Origin: Claveliimonas acetigenes
GTDB taxonomy: Bacteria; Bacillota; Clostridia; Lachnospirales; Lachnospiraceae
Length of the DNA: 64,000 nt
Direction: 5' to 3'
Assembly: GCF_025567385.1 (NCBI RefSeq)
Contig: NZ_JAOQJU010000011.1
Location: 1-64,000, forward strand
Shown here piece after piece: positions 34,182 to 44,300 of the stretch. The position numbers and the translations under genes were made by a program. The stretch's first letter is position 1. Each line of letters begins with the position of its first letter. Under the pieces are notes generated by a model, which saw only the letters and a list, made by a program, of their open reading frames with translations, was not told where the DNA came from and searched no databases.

Positions 34182-35375
34182 TTACTCAATAATCTCCTTA
34201 ACTACGCCTGATCCTACTGTACGTCCGCCTTCACGGATAGCGAAACGAAGACCCTGCTCCATAGCTACCGGGTGAATCAGTTCGCATGTCATCTCTACGT
34301 GGTCACCAGGCATACACATCTCTGTTCCTTCCGGAAGACCACAGATACCTGTTACGTCCGTTGTTCTGAAGTAGAACTGTGGACGATAGTTGTTGAAGAA
34401 TGGAGTATGACGTCCACCTTCATCTTTTGTCAGTACGTAAACCTGAGATGTGAATTTGTGATGGCACTTTACAGAGCCTGGCTTACACAGACACTGTCCT
34501 CTTTCGATCTCTGTTCTCTGAACACCACGAAGAAGAGCACCGATGTTATCACCAGCCTGAGCCTCATCAAGAAGCTTACGGAACATCTCAACACCTGTTA
34601 CAACTACTTTACGGTTTTCTTCTTTAATACCAACGATTTCTACTTCGTCAGATACATGAAGAACACCACGCTCTACTCTACCTGTAGCAACTGTTCCACG
34701 TCCTGTAATAGAGAATACGTCCTCTACAGGCATAAGGAATGGCTGATCTACTGCACGCTGCGGATCCGGAATATAGCTGTCTACTGCATCCATAAGTTCC
34801 ATGATCTTGTCGCCCCATTCTCCTGACGGATCTTCAAGAGCCTTCAGAGCTGAACCCTGGATAATCGGTGTGTCATCTCCCGGGAACTCATACTCGTCTA
34901 ACAGTTCACGGATTTCCATCTCTACTAATTCAAGAAGTTCTTCATCATCTACCATATCACATTTGTTCATGAATACAACGATGTAAGGAACACCTACCTG
35001 ACGGGAAAGCAGGATATGCTCTCTTGTCTGAGCCATAACACCATCTGTAGCAGCAACAACAAGGATAGCACCATCCATCTGAGCTGCACCGGTAATCATG
35101 TTCTTAACGTAGTCAGCATGTCCTGGGCAGTCTACGTGAGCATAGTGACGCTTCTCTGTCTCATACTCAACGTGAGCTGTGGAAATTGTGATACCACGTT
35201 CTCTTTCTTCCGGAGCCTTATCGATGTTCTCGAAATCTACAGCAGCGTTACCAGCTACTCTCTCAGCAAGAGTCTTGGTGATAGCAGCTGTAAGAGTTGT
35301 TTTACCGTGGTCAACGTGACCGATTGTACCAATATTACAATGTGGTTTTGTTCTTTCAAATTTAGCCTTTGCCAT
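34182..35375 (-). CDS. tuf: Elongation factor Tu
   Basis: A 397-residue translational GTPase that carries aminoacyl-tRNA to the ribosome. G1 is GHVDHGKTT (from residue 19), then RGITI (switch I), DCPGHADY (G3), NKCD (G4) and SALKAL (G5); domains 2 and 3 follow to GVVKEIIE. The length is normal. The start follows AAGGAGGATTATTC. It is the last gene of the str operon after fusA (153-bp gap in which I see no clear promoter) and ends at the hairpin 34104-34145. Confidence 0.98.
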   Translation of the reverse strand: MAKAKFERTKPHCNIGTIGHVDHGKTTLTAAITKTLAERVAGNAAVDFENIDKAPEERERGITISTAHVEYETEKRHYAHVDCPGHADYVKNMITGAAQMDGAILVVAATDGVMAQTREHILLSRQVGVPYIVVFMNKCDMVDDEELLELVEMEIRELLDEYEFPGDDTPIIQGSALKALEDPSGEWGDKIMELMDAVDSYIPDPQRAVDQPFLMPVEDVFSITGRGTVATGRVERGVLHVSDEVEIVGIKEENRKVVVTGVEMFRKLLDEAQAGDNIGALLRGVQRTEIERGQCLCKPGSVKCHHKFTSQVYVLTKDEGGRHTPFFNNYRPQFYFRTTDVTGICGLPEGTEMCMPGDHVEMTCELIHPVAMEQGLRFAIREGGRTVGSGVVKEIIE

Positions 35376-35528
35376 TTTGAATAATCCTCCTTAATTAAAT
35401 CGCCATATCTGGCATTCTACTAATATTAACAATTTACTCAGCTAGTTCTGATTATATTTCAAATCAACCCGTTTTTCAAGCCTTTTTCATACTTTTTAGC
35501 ATAAATTACATAACAGTTCAGCTTGCGG

Positions 35529-37643
35529 TTAATTTTTTCCGGATAATACTTTTTCCTGTACAGACTTCGGAACCGGTTCATATTTCTCAAAGAACATAGA
35601 GTAATTACCACGTCCCTGTGTTCTGGAACGTAAGTCTGTTGAATAACCGAACATCTCTGAAAGCGGTACGTAGCCACGTACAATCTTTCCGCCGCCCAGG
35701 TCATCCATACCTTCGATACGTCCTCTCCTGGAGTTAATATCGCCGATGATATCTCCCATATACTCTTCCGGCATCGTTACTTCTACCTTCATAATAGGCT
35801 CAAGCAGTACCGGAGCAGCCTTCTTCATCGCATCCTTGAATGCAAGAGAACCTGCAATGTGGAATGCCATTTCGCTTGAATCGACTTCATGGTAAGAACC
35901 ATCATATACATTAGCCTTAAGGCCGACAACCGGGAATCCTCCAAGGATACCGGATTTCATTGCTTCTTCAATACCCTCGCCGACAGCCGGGATATATTCC
36001 TTCGGAATTGCACCGCCGACAACAGTAGACTCAAACTTAAATACTTCCTCGCCATTGACATCCATTGGCTCGAATTTAACCTTACAGTGTCCGTACTGTC
36101 CACGTCCACCGGACTGCTTCGCGTACTTGCTGTCAACATCAACAGCTTTCGTAAATGCTTCCTTATAAGCAACCTGAGGAGCACCTACATTAGCTTCTAC
36201 CTTAAACTCACGAAGAAGTCTGTCTACAATAATCTCAAGATGAAGCTCACCCATACCGGCGATAATAGTCTGTCCTGTCTCCGGATCCGTATGCGCGCGG
36301 AATGTCGGGTCTTCTTCTGCCAGTTTCGCAAGAGATTCACCAAGTTTACCCTGGGAAGCCTTGGTCTTCGGCTCAATCGCAAGCTCGATAACCGGCTCCG
36401 GGAATTCCATGGATTCCAGGATTACCGGATGCTGTTCGTCACAGATGGTATCTCCTGTTGTCGTAAACTTGAATCCAATTGCTGCCGCAATATCACCGGA
36501 ATATACTTTATCAAGCTCCTGTCTCTTATTTGCATGCATCTGCAGGATACGTCCTACACGCTCCTTCTTGCCCTTCGTTGCATTCAGGACATAGGAACCT
36601 GAGTTACAGGATCCGGAATACACACGGAAGTAAGCAAGCTTACCTACAAATGGGTCTGTCATAATCTTAAATGCCAGCGCTGAGAACGGCTCTTCATCTG
36701 AAGAATGTCTTACAACTTCATTTCCATCCTCATCCACACCTTCGATCGGCGGAATGTCTGTCGGAGCCGGCATATATTCAACGATTGCGTCCAAAAGCTT
36801 CTGAACACCTTTATTTCTATATGCTGTACCACAGCAAACCGGAACTGCCGTACATTCACATGTCGCCTTACGCAGAACTCTCTTCAGGTCATCTACAGAC
36901 GGCTCCTCGCCCTCCAGATATTCCATCATAAGATCATCATCCAGCTCGCAGATTTTCTCTACCAGCTCTGTATGATACAGTTCCGCATCATCTTTCATAT
37001 CTTCCGGAATCTCTACAACGGAAATGTCATCACCCTTCTCATCATTGTAGATGTAAGCTTCCATTTCCATCAGGTCAATGATTCCCTTAAATTCATCTTC
37101 TTTACCAATTGGCAGCTGAAGACAGATTGCATTCTTACCAAGTCTGGTTTTAATCTGCTCTACTGCATTGTAGAAATCAGCTCCCAGAATGTCCATCTTG
37201 TTGATGAAAGCCATTCTTGGTACGTTGTATGTGTCTGCCTGACGCCATACATTCTCTGACTGCGGCTCAACACCACCCTTAGCACAGAACACGCCGACAG
37301 CGCCGTCCAGTACACGGAGTGAACGCTCAACTTCAACAGTAAAGTCAACGTGTCCCGGAGTATCAATAATATTGATACGGTGTTCCAGGGCACCTGCCTT
37401 CGGTTTTGTGTGATCTTCCAAAGTCCAGTGGCATGTTGTAGCTGCAGAAGTAATCGTGATACCTCTTTCCTGCTCCTGTTCCATCCAGTCCATGGTAGCA
37501 GTACCCTCATGAGTATCACCAATCTTATAGTTTACACCGGTATAGTAGAGAATACGCTCTGTCAGCGTAGTCTTACCGGCATCAATATGCGCCATAATAC
37601 CGATATTTCTGGTTCTCTCTAATGGATATTCTCTTCCAGCCAT
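35529..37643 (-). CDS. fusA: Elongation factor G
   Basis: A 704-residue translocase GTPase with G1 AHIDAGKTT, RGITITSAAT, DTPGHVDFT, NKMD and the usual domain IV (GRGQYGHCK) and domain V (GRIEGMDDLGGG) motifs. It is complete. The start follows GGAGGCAAC. It lies 15 bp downstream of rpsG in the str operon. Confidence 0.98.
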   Translation of the reverse strand: MAGREYPLERTRNIGIMAHIDAGKTTLTERILYYTGVNYKIGDTHEGTATMDWMEQEQERGITITSAATTCHWTLEDHTKPKAGALEHRINIIDTPGHVDFTVEVERSLRVLDGAVGVFCAKGGVEPQSENVWRQADTYNVPRMAFINKMDILGADFYNAVEQIKTRLGKNAICLQLPIGKEDEFKGIIDLMEMEAYIYNDEKGDDISVVEIPEDMKDDAELYHTELVEKICELDDDLMMEYLEGEEPSVDDLKRVLRKATCECTAVPVCCGTAYRNKGVQKLLDAIVEYMPAPTDIPPIEGVDEDGNEVVRHSSDEEPFSALAFKIMTDPFVGKLAYFRVYSGSCNSGSYVLNATKGKKERVGRILQMHANKRQELDKVYSGDIAAAIGFKFTTTGDTICDEQHPVILESMEFPEPVIELAIEPKTKASQGKLGESLAKLAEEDPTFRAHTDPETGQTIIAGMGELHLEIIVDRLLREFKVEANVGAPQVAYKEAFTKAVDVDSKYAKQSGGRGQYGHCKVKFEPMDVNGEEVFKFESTVVGGAIPKEYIPAVGEGIEEAMKSGILGGFPVVGLKANVYDGSYHEVDSSEMAFHIAGSLAFKDAMKKAAPVLLEPIMKVEVTMPEEYMGDIIGDINSRRGRIEGMDDLGGGKIVRGYVPLSEMFGYSTDLRSRTQGRGNYSMFFEKYEPVPKSVQEKVLSGKN

Positions 37644-37658
37644 TGTTGCCTCCTAAAA

Positions 37659-38129
37659 TTAGAAACGATAGTGAGCAAACGCCTTGTTTGCTTCTGCCAT
37701 CTTGTGCATATCTTCTTTTCTCTTTACAGATGCACCTGTATTATTTGCCGCATCCATAATCTCATTCGCCAGTTTTTCTTCCATCGTCTTCTCTCCTCTT
37801 TTACGAGAAAACATAGTAAGCCAGCGAAGAGCAAGAGCCTGTCTTCTGTCAGCTCTTACTTCAATCGGCACCTGATATGTTGCTCCACCGATACGTCTTG
37901 CCTTTACTTCCAGCAATGGCATGATGTTATTCATTGCCTCTTCAAATACTTCGATTGCCGGTTTGCCGGTCTTTTCTGCAACTCTGTCAAACGCTCCATA
38001 TACAATCTTCTGAGCTACACCTTTCTTACCATCTAACATAATGTTATTGATAAGCTTTGTAACCACTTTATTATTGTATAATGGATCTGCTAATACATCT
38101 CTTTTTTGAGTATGTCCTTTACGTGGCAC
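37659..38129 (-). CDS. rpsG: 30S ribosomal protein S7
   Basis: A 156-residue primary 16S rRNA-binding protein of the small subunit head. I choose the GTG at 38129 (PRKGHTQKRDVLADPLYN follows), because AAGGAGGGA lies just upstream and S7 proteins begin here; the longer frame to 38180 adds 17 unrelated residues. It ends AHYRF. Confidence 0.97.
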   Translation of the reverse strand: MPRKGHTQKRDVLADPLYNNKVVTKLINNIMLDGKKGVAQKIVYGAFDRVAEKTGKPAIEVFEEAMNNIMPLLEVKARRIGGATYQVPIEVRADRRQALALRWLTMFSRKRGEKTMEEKLANEIMDAANNTGASVKRKEDMHKMAEANKAFAHYRF

Positions 38130-38337
38130 GGTCCTTCCCTCCTTAAACATTATTGATTGCCAGGAAAAATCTTCCTGCAAAAATTTAATTCATCGGTACT
38201 CACATGTGTCGTTCTGATGATACTGTGTAGTGCACAGGGCATACCTTCTATAATCATAACCCTGCAACTTACTTTCTCATAGTTCTGTTTGTGAATATTC
38301 AATTCAATATGGTAGTTCTTCTTACTAGGCTCGAAAA

Positions 38338-38760
38338 CTACTTCTTAGCGTCTTTTGGTCTCTTAGCGCCGTATTTAGAACGAGCCTGTCTTCTCTTCGC
38401 TACACCTGCTGTATCCAGTGTACCTCTGACAATGTGGTATCTTGTACCAGGAAGGTCTTTTACTCTTCCTCCACGGATCAGAACAACGCTATGCTCCTGA
38501 AGGTTGTGTCCTTCTCCCGGGATATAGCTTGTTACTTCGATTCCGTTAGACAGACGAACTCTGGCGATCTTTCTAAGAGCTGAGTTAGGCTTCTTAGGTG
38601 TAGCAGTCTTAACAGCTGTACACACGCCTCTCTTCTGAGGAGCAGAAGCATCTGTCGCTCTCTTTCTTAAAGAGTTGTAACCTTTCTGAAGTGCCGGAGC
38701 TGTAGATTTCTTTACAGAAGTCTGACGTCCCTTTCTAACTAACTGATTAAATGTTGGCAT
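38338..38760 (-). CDS. rpsL: 30S ribosomal protein S12
   Basis: A 140-residue decoding-centre protein starting MPTFNQLVRKGR at 38760, preceded by AGGAGGTGAAAGAG. The streptomycin-associated loops TPKKPNSALRK and GRVKDLPGTRYH carry the wild-type Lys residues. It is the first gene of the str operon, with a consensus-like promoter at 38858-38886. Confidence 0.97.
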   Translation of the reverse strand: MPTFNQLVRKGRQTSVKKSTAPALQKGYNSLRKRATDASAPQKRGVCTAVKTATPKKPNSALRKIARVRLSNGIEVTSYIPGEGHNLQEHSVVLIRGGRVKDLPGTRYHIVRGTLDTAGVAKRRQARSKYGAKRPKDAKK

Positions 38761-38857
38761 CTCTTTCACCTCCTATGATGTAAAATAAGTTACTGGTTAA
38801 ACAAATCTTGTTTAAACGCGCACAAAAAATGAATGCATCTTACATGCACGCTAGACT

Positions 38858-38886
38858 ATTTTATTATGTTTAAATCTAAAAGTCAA
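38858..38886 (-). promoter_or_regulatory. Promoter of the str operon (rpsL-rpsG-fusA-tuf)
   Basis: TTGACT (38886-38881), a 17-bp spacer and TAAAAT (38863-38858) on the minus strand, about 100 bp upstream of rpsL. Confidence 0.7.
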
Positions 38887-38934
38887 GGCATTTTTCCGGG
38901 TTTTAGAAAAATACAGCGCAAAAGACTGTTATCC

Positions 38935-39498
38935 CTATAATCCCAGCACATCGGAAATAGCGCCCATTTCTTCCAACGCCACATCAATCAAATCATCCAG
39001 GCTGAGTCCCGTAAACTCGATCACTTCCATATAATCACGGTTTGCTCCTGCCGCGAATCTCATTTCATTAAACCGCTTCATTACGGATTTGTGCTTCACA
39101 CTGGCAATTTTCTTATCCGGATAAATCTGAGCAACCGCTTTTACAAAGCCACTCATCGGATCTGCCGCCAGAACAGAATACTGCAGCTTTGTCTTTGCTT
39201 TCATACCACATTTAGGATTGTGCGCCTTGATTGCGTCAAACAACACTTTGTCATCGATTCCTTCTTTTTTCAAAATCTCTACAGACGTAGGACCATGAAC
39301 ACTCAAATCATGCTGCCAATCACACTGCTCTTCATCCAGATCATGCAGAAGACCTACGATTCCCCAGTATTCCACCTCGTCGGGAGCAAGCCTCTTAGCA
39401 AGCCCTTTCATGATTGCTTCCACAGCATAAGAATGTGTGATATAATTTTCACCTTTCATGTACTTCATTAAAATCTCATGTGCCTGTTCTCTGTTCAC
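38935..39498 (-). CDS. HD-domain phosphohydrolase
   Basis: A 187-residue protein from a GTG at 39498, which has AGGAGGGAAT upstream (the longer frame's ATG has none). HD-superfamily residues are visible: an early His (YITHSYAVE), then GLLHDLDEEQCDW as the HD pair, and His in SVHGPTSVEIL and AHNPKCGM, as in metal-dependent phosphohydrolases acting on nucleotides or tRNA-like substrates. The substrate is unknown. It stands alone between rpsL and the M24 peptidase. Confidence 0.85.
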   Translation of the reverse strand: MNREQAHEILMKYMKGENYITHSYAVEAIMKGLAKRLAPDEVEYWGIVGLLHDLDEEQCDWQHDLSVHGPTSVEILKKEGIDDKVLFDAIKAHNPKCGMKAKTKLQYSVLAADPMSGFVKAVAQIYPDKKIASVKHKSVMKRFNEMRFAAGANRDYMEVIEFTGLSLDDLIDVALEEMGAISDVLGL

Positions 39499-39610
39499 TT
39501 TTATTCCCTCCTGCTTTAAATCCACCTATACTATATATGTACAGTAGTTTACCATACTCCCGACAAAATGTGAATCCTTTTGCAAACGGTACTCTTTAAC
39601 AGTTTCAGTG

Positions 39611-39650
39611 GCAAAAAAATCCGCTTAGCAGTATTCCAGCTAAACGGATT
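39611..39650 (-). terminator. Terminator of the M24 peptidase gene
   Basis: AATCCGTTTAGC pairs with GCTAAGCGGATT (minus strand; 12 bp, one G-U) around a 9-nt loop, followed by seven T, about 50 bp after the stop codon. Confidence 0.85.
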
Positions 39651-39698
39651 CCTGTTTCTATTATTTAATTTGCTTATCCTTTACATATATTATTACTA

Positions 39699-40784
39699 TT
39701 ATTCTTCCGGTACTACAATCAAATCCTTTGTAAAGTGATTCAATACTTCACATCCATCTTCTGTGATAATCACAAGGTCTTCAATACGAACGCCGATGCC
39801 TTCATCCGGAAGATAGATTCCCGGCTCTACAGAAAAGCACTGTCCAACCTGAATAATATCTTCATTTACAGAAGACACATCGCCAAACTCATGGTCTTCA
39901 AGACCGATAGAATGACCGGTTCTGTGTGTAAAGTATTTCCCATATCCCTTCTCTTCAATATAATTTCTTGCAGCAAGGTCAACGTCGCACATTCTGTTAC
40001 CGGGCTTTGCCGCCTCAATGCCGCGTCTGTTTGCTTCCACTACAATATCATAGATTTCCTTCGCTCTGTCAGACACTTCGCCGATAAATACCGTTCTTGT
40101 CATATCAGAAGCATAATTATCCTTAAATCCGCCGATATCCAGGATGACACAATCGCCGCGTTTTCCCTTGGAATCATCTGTTACATGATGCGGATCCGCC
40201 GCTCCCTTTGCATAAGCCGTAATCGGGTCGAAGGATACATCCTCACAGCCAAGTTCCTTGTAAATGTCACGGATTTTCTGGTTCAGTTCTTTTTCCGTAA
40301 GTCCTTTTGCTACCCACGGGATCAGCTTTTCCATAGCAATATCATTCAATCTGGAGGATTCGCGCATTAACTCCTGCTCTTTTTCGTCCTTTACCATACG
40401 GATATAGTCAACGATCGGAGAACCATTGACAAACTTACTTCCTCCGCCCAGCTCCTGAAGACGGATTAAGAATCTTGCCGGCCATGTCTTGTCGATACCC
40501 ATAACCTTGTCCTTCTCTACAAAACGGCTTAAGATTTCAACCCCGTCCTGAATATCGTTGTACCATACCAGTTCAACTCCCAGATCTTTCTCCTGCGGGA
40601 AAAGTTCATTGATTACAAGCTTATGATTCCCGTTTACATTCAGGTAAAGAGCAAGAAGCCTTTCCCCCGGAATAATCCACTTGCCTGTCAAATAAAAAAT
40701 AGCAACCGGGTCGGAAATAATCATCTGCGGCACGCCATGCTCTTCCATTGATTTTAAAATTCTTGATACTTTTCCTTGATCCAT
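39699..40784 (-). CDS. pepQ: M24-family Xaa-Pro aminopeptidase
   Basis: A protein of about 361 residues with an N-terminal creatinase-like domain and a pita-bread M24 catalytic domain. Metal ligands are visible: the two Asp in CVILDIGGFKDNYASDMTRT, His in THRTGHSIGLEDHE, Glu in FSVEPGIYL and Glu in GVRIEDLV. Such enzymes cleave Xaa-Pro bonds. I choose the ATG at 40784 (MDQGKVSRI) with AAGGTTGGGG upstream; an ATG nine codons earlier is possible. It has its own promoter (40854-40882) and terminator. Confidence 0.9.
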   Translation of the reverse strand: MDQGKVSRILKSMEEHGVPQMIISDPVAIFYLTGKWIIPGERLLALYLNVNGNHKLVINELFPQEKDLGVELVWYNDIQDGVEILSRFVEKDKVMGIDKTWPARFLIRLQELGGGSKFVNGSPIVDYIRMVKDEKEQELMRESSRLNDIAMEKLIPWVAKGLTEKELNQKIRDIYKELGCEDVSFDPITAYAKGAADPHHVTDDSKGKRGDCVILDIGGFKDNYASDMTRTVFIGEVSDRAKEIYDIVVEANRRGIEAAKPGNRMCDVDLAARNYIEEKGYGKYFTHRTGHSIGLEDHEFGDVSSVNEDIIQVGQCFSVEPGIYLPDEGIGVRIEDLVIITEDGCEVLNHFTKDLIVVPEE

Positions 40785-40853
40785 CGTTTTCCCCAACCTT
40801 TCATTAGTCATTACTTGAAACCGGCTCTCTGAGTGCCGATTTTTCTTTCTTCA

Positions 40854-40882
40854 ATTATAGTATCTTCCCTTATAAAAGTCAA
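40854..40882 (-). promoter_or_regulatory. Promoter of the M24 peptidase gene
   Basis: TTGACT (40882-40877), a 17-bp spacer and a consensus TATAAT (40859-40854) on the minus strand. The -35 touches the hairpin that ends the upstream HTH gene. Confidence 0.75.
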
Positions 40883-40883
40883 T

Positions 40884-40913
40884 CGGAGAGACAGGGTATT
40901 CTCCATCTCTCCG
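40884..40913 (-). terminator. Hairpin after the HTH gene
   Basis: CGGAGAGA (40913-40906, minus strand) pairs with TCTCTCCG (40891-40884) around a 14-nt loop, followed by ATTGACTTTT. It is probably a weak terminator directly abutting the next promoter. Confidence 0.55.
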
Positions 40914-40953
40914 AATAAAACTTGTAACCACTCAGCCGGAGAAGGCTTATAGC

Positions 40954-41250
40954 CTAAGCCTGTCCATCTGCCTGATCCACAAGGCAGATCTCTAACTGCA
41001 TTCCCATGCTTGCCGCCACTCTCGCCAGCATATCCACTGTGGGGCTGTGCTTACCTCCCTCAAGCCTCGCAATATTCGGTCTCTTCACGCCTGATACGTC
41101 AGCAACCTGCTGCTGCGTCAGCCCCTTATCCTTGCGGGCCTTTGCATACTGTCTTCCCACCGCCTCGCTGAGCTTCTCCTGATATGCTCTTACTACATAT
41201 CTGTTATCCTTCATCTCCACCATCTCAATCTCTGCATTCTCACGCTTCAT
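40954..41250 (-). CDS. XRE-family HTH regulator
   Basis: A 98-residue protein from the ATG at 41250 (GGAGGATGGGAT upstream; the longer frame runs back into the rpoC terminator). An N-terminal 45 residues precede a lambda-repressor-like HTH (ARKDKGLTQQQVADVSGVKR, ARLEGGKHSPTVDMLARVA). The size and layout resemble HigA/RelB-associated antitoxin regulators, but no toxin gene is next to it. It has an excellent promoter at 41279-41307. Confidence 0.88.
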   Translation of the reverse strand: MKRENAEIEMVEMKDNRYVVRAYQEKLSEAVGRQYAKARKDKGLTQQQVADVSGVKRPNIARLEGGKHSPTVDMLARVAASMGMQLEICLVDQADGQA

Positions 41251-41278
41251 ATCCCATCCTCCATGGTCCGTTTTTTTA

Positions 41279-41307
41279 ATAGTATCAACAGCGTTACTTG
41301 TTGTCAA
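41279..41307 (-). promoter_or_regulatory. Promoter of the HTH gene
   Basis: A consensus TTGACA (41307-41302), a 17-bp spacer and TACTAT (41284-41279) on the minus strand, just after the rpoC terminator. Confidence 0.75.
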
Positions 41308-41327
41308 GTCTTTTTTAGAAAAATTAG

Positions 41328-41376
41328 GATATGCCGGAAAATTTCTGTCATAAAGACTGTAATTTTCCGGCATATC
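41328..41376 (-). terminator. Terminator of rpoC
   Basis: GATATGCCGGAAAATT pairs perfectly with AATTTTCCGGCATATC (16 bp, 17-nt loop; minus strand), followed by CTAATTTTTC. It ends the rpoBC transcript. Confidence 0.9.
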
Positions 41377-41396
41377 TTAATCATACCCTATTGATT

Positions 41397-44300
41397 CTAT
41401 TCTTCTATTTCTACTACTTCTTCAGCATCAGGCATCTCGATCTCTTCATCAAAGGACAATTCATCATCCATATCCAATTCCGTATCCAGCTTCACATCAC
41501 GGTACTTTCTCATACCCGTACCTGCCGGAATCGGCTTACCGATAATAACATTCTCCTTCATTCCTACCAGATGGTCAACCTTGCCCTTGATAGCTGCTTC
41601 TGTCAGAACTTTCGTAGTCTCCTGGAAGGATGCTGCTGACAGGAAGGAATTCGTTGCAAGAGACGCTTTGGTTATACCAAGCATTACCTGTGATCCGGTT
41701 GCAGGCGTAAGTCCTTCTGCTTCCAGTTCTTCATTCTTATCCTCAAATTCCAGAATATCTACCATTGTTCCCGGAAGGAATCCGGAATCTCCGGCTTCTT
41801 CAATATGAATCTTCTTCAGCATCTGACGTACAAGCACCTCGATATGCTTATCGTTAATATCAACACCCTGAAGACGGTAAACTCTCTGAACCTCACGCAG
41901 CATATAATCCTGCACCGCGCGCAGTCCCTTAATCTTCAACAGATCATGCGGATTTACACTACCCTCTGTCAGCTCATCGCCCGCTGCCAGAACCGCTCCG
42001 TCCATAATCTTGATTCTGGAACCATATGGAATCAGATAAGCCTTAGATTCGCCGGTCTCATTATTGGTCACAATAATCTCGCGCTTCTTCTTTGTATCGT
42101 TAATTGACGCAACACCGCTGATTTCCGTAATGATTGCAAGTCCCTTCGGCTTTCTCGCCTCAAAAAGCTCCTCGACACGGGGAAGACCCTGTGTAATATC
42201 ATCACCGGCAACACCGCCCGTATGGAAGGTTCTCATGGTAAGCTGTGTACCCGGCTCGCCAATGGACTGTGCCGCGATAATACCAACAGCCTCGCCCACC
42301 TGTACCGGCTCTCCGGTCGCCATGTTAGCTCCGTAGCACTTCGCGCACACGCCGTTATGCGATTTACAGGTAAGGATGGTACGGATCTTAATCTTCTTCG
42401 GCGTTTCTCCATTTTCATCCACACCATATTTCATAATTCTCTCCGCACGTTTTGGAGTAACCATATGATTTGCTTTTACGATAACATTACCGTCTTTATC
42501 ATGAATATCCTCGCACAGGAAGCGTCCTGTAATACGTTCCTGAAGGCTTTCAATCTCTTCATTTCCATCCATGAATGCCTCAACATACATTCCGGGGATT
42601 TCTTTCCCATCTTTACGGCAGTCAACATCATGAATAATCACGTGCTGGGAAACATCAACCATTCGTCTGGTCAGGTATCCGGAATCGGCAGTACGCAGAG
42701 CCGTATCTGACAGACCTTTTCGTGCTCCGTGCGCAGACATAAAGTATTCCAATACGTCCAAACCTTCACGGAAATTGGACTTAATTGGCAACTCAATAGT
42801 ACGTCCGGTCGTATCCGCCATCAATCCACGCATACCTGCAAGCTGTTTAATCTGTTTGTCAGAGCCACGGGCTCCTGAATCTGCCATCATGAAAATATTG
42901 TTATATTTATCCAAACCGGAAAGCAGCGCCTCTGTCAGGGCATCATCTGTTGCCTTCCAGGTTTCTACAACTTCTTTGTAACGCTCTTCTTCCGTAATCA
43001 GACCACGCTTATAGTTTCTCGTAATCCTGTCTACAGTTTCCTGTGCCTTCGCAATCATTTCCGGTTTCTGCGGCGGTACCGTCATATCCGAGATAGATAC
43101 GGTCATAGCCGCCCTTGTGGAGTACTTATAACCGGTTGCCTTAATAGCATCCAGCACTTCCGCCGTCTTCGTCGCACCGTGGGTATTGATTACTTTCTCA
43201 AGGATCTTCTTCAGCTGTTTCTTTCCTACATGGAAATCAATTTCCGGAAGAAGCTCATTGCCTTCCACTTCACGGTCTACGAATCCCAGATCCTGCGGAA
43301 TGATTTCATTGAAAATGAACCGTCCCAGCGTAGATTCTACCGTTCCTGTCTTCACAGTTCCATCCGGCATGGTCTTAGACACACGGACTTTAATCCGGGA
43401 ATGCAGAGTCAGCGCCTCGTTTTCATATGCAAGAATCGCTTCATTCACGCTCTTAAATATCTTACCCTCGCCAAGTGCTCCCGGCCTCTCCTGTGTCAGA
43501 TAATAAATACCAAGCACCATATCCTGAGAAGGAACGGCAACCGGTCCTCCGTCAGAAGGCTTCAGAAGGTTATTCGGTGACAGAAGCAGGAAACGGCATT
43601 CTGCCTGTGCCTCAACGGAAAGAGGAAGATGTACAGCCATCTGGTCTCCGTCAAAGTCTGCATTGTAAGCCGTACATACCAATGGATGAAGCTTAATCGC
43701 CTTACCTTCTACAAGGATGGGCTCAAATGCCTGAATACCAAGTCTGTGGAGCGTAGGGGCACGGTTCAGCATAACCGGATGCTCTTTGATAACATCCTCC
43801 AGCACATCCCATACCTCCGGCTGCCATCTCTCCACCATCTTCTTCGCATTTTTAATATTGTGCGCAATTCCATTCTGCACCAGCTCTTTCATAACAAAAG
43901 GCTTGAACAGCTCAAGCGCCATCTCTTTCGGAAGGCCGCACTGATAAATCTTAAGCTCCGGTCCCACGACAATAACCGAACGTCCGGAATAGTCAACACG
44001 CTTACCCAGCAAGTTCTGACGGAAACGTCCGGATTTACCCTTCAGCATATCAGAAAGGGATTTCAGCGCTCTGTTTCCGGGTCCTGTTACCGGACGGCCG
44101 CGGCGTCCGTTGTCAATCAGGGCGTCCACTGCCTCCTGCAGCATTCTCTTTTCATTTCTTACGATAATATCCGGCGCGCCAAGCTCAAGCAGGCGTTTCA
44201 GACGGTTATTTCTATTAATAATTCTTCTGTACAGATCATTCAGGTCAGAGGTTGCAAAACGTCCGCCGTCAAGCTGGACCATCGGACGAAGATCCGGCGG

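Noticed and set aside
40954..41250. HigA-type antitoxin of a toxin-antitoxin pair
   Set aside because: No toxin-sized frame with a ribosome site lies on either side; the gene has its own promoter and weak terminator, so it is listed only as an HTH regulator.
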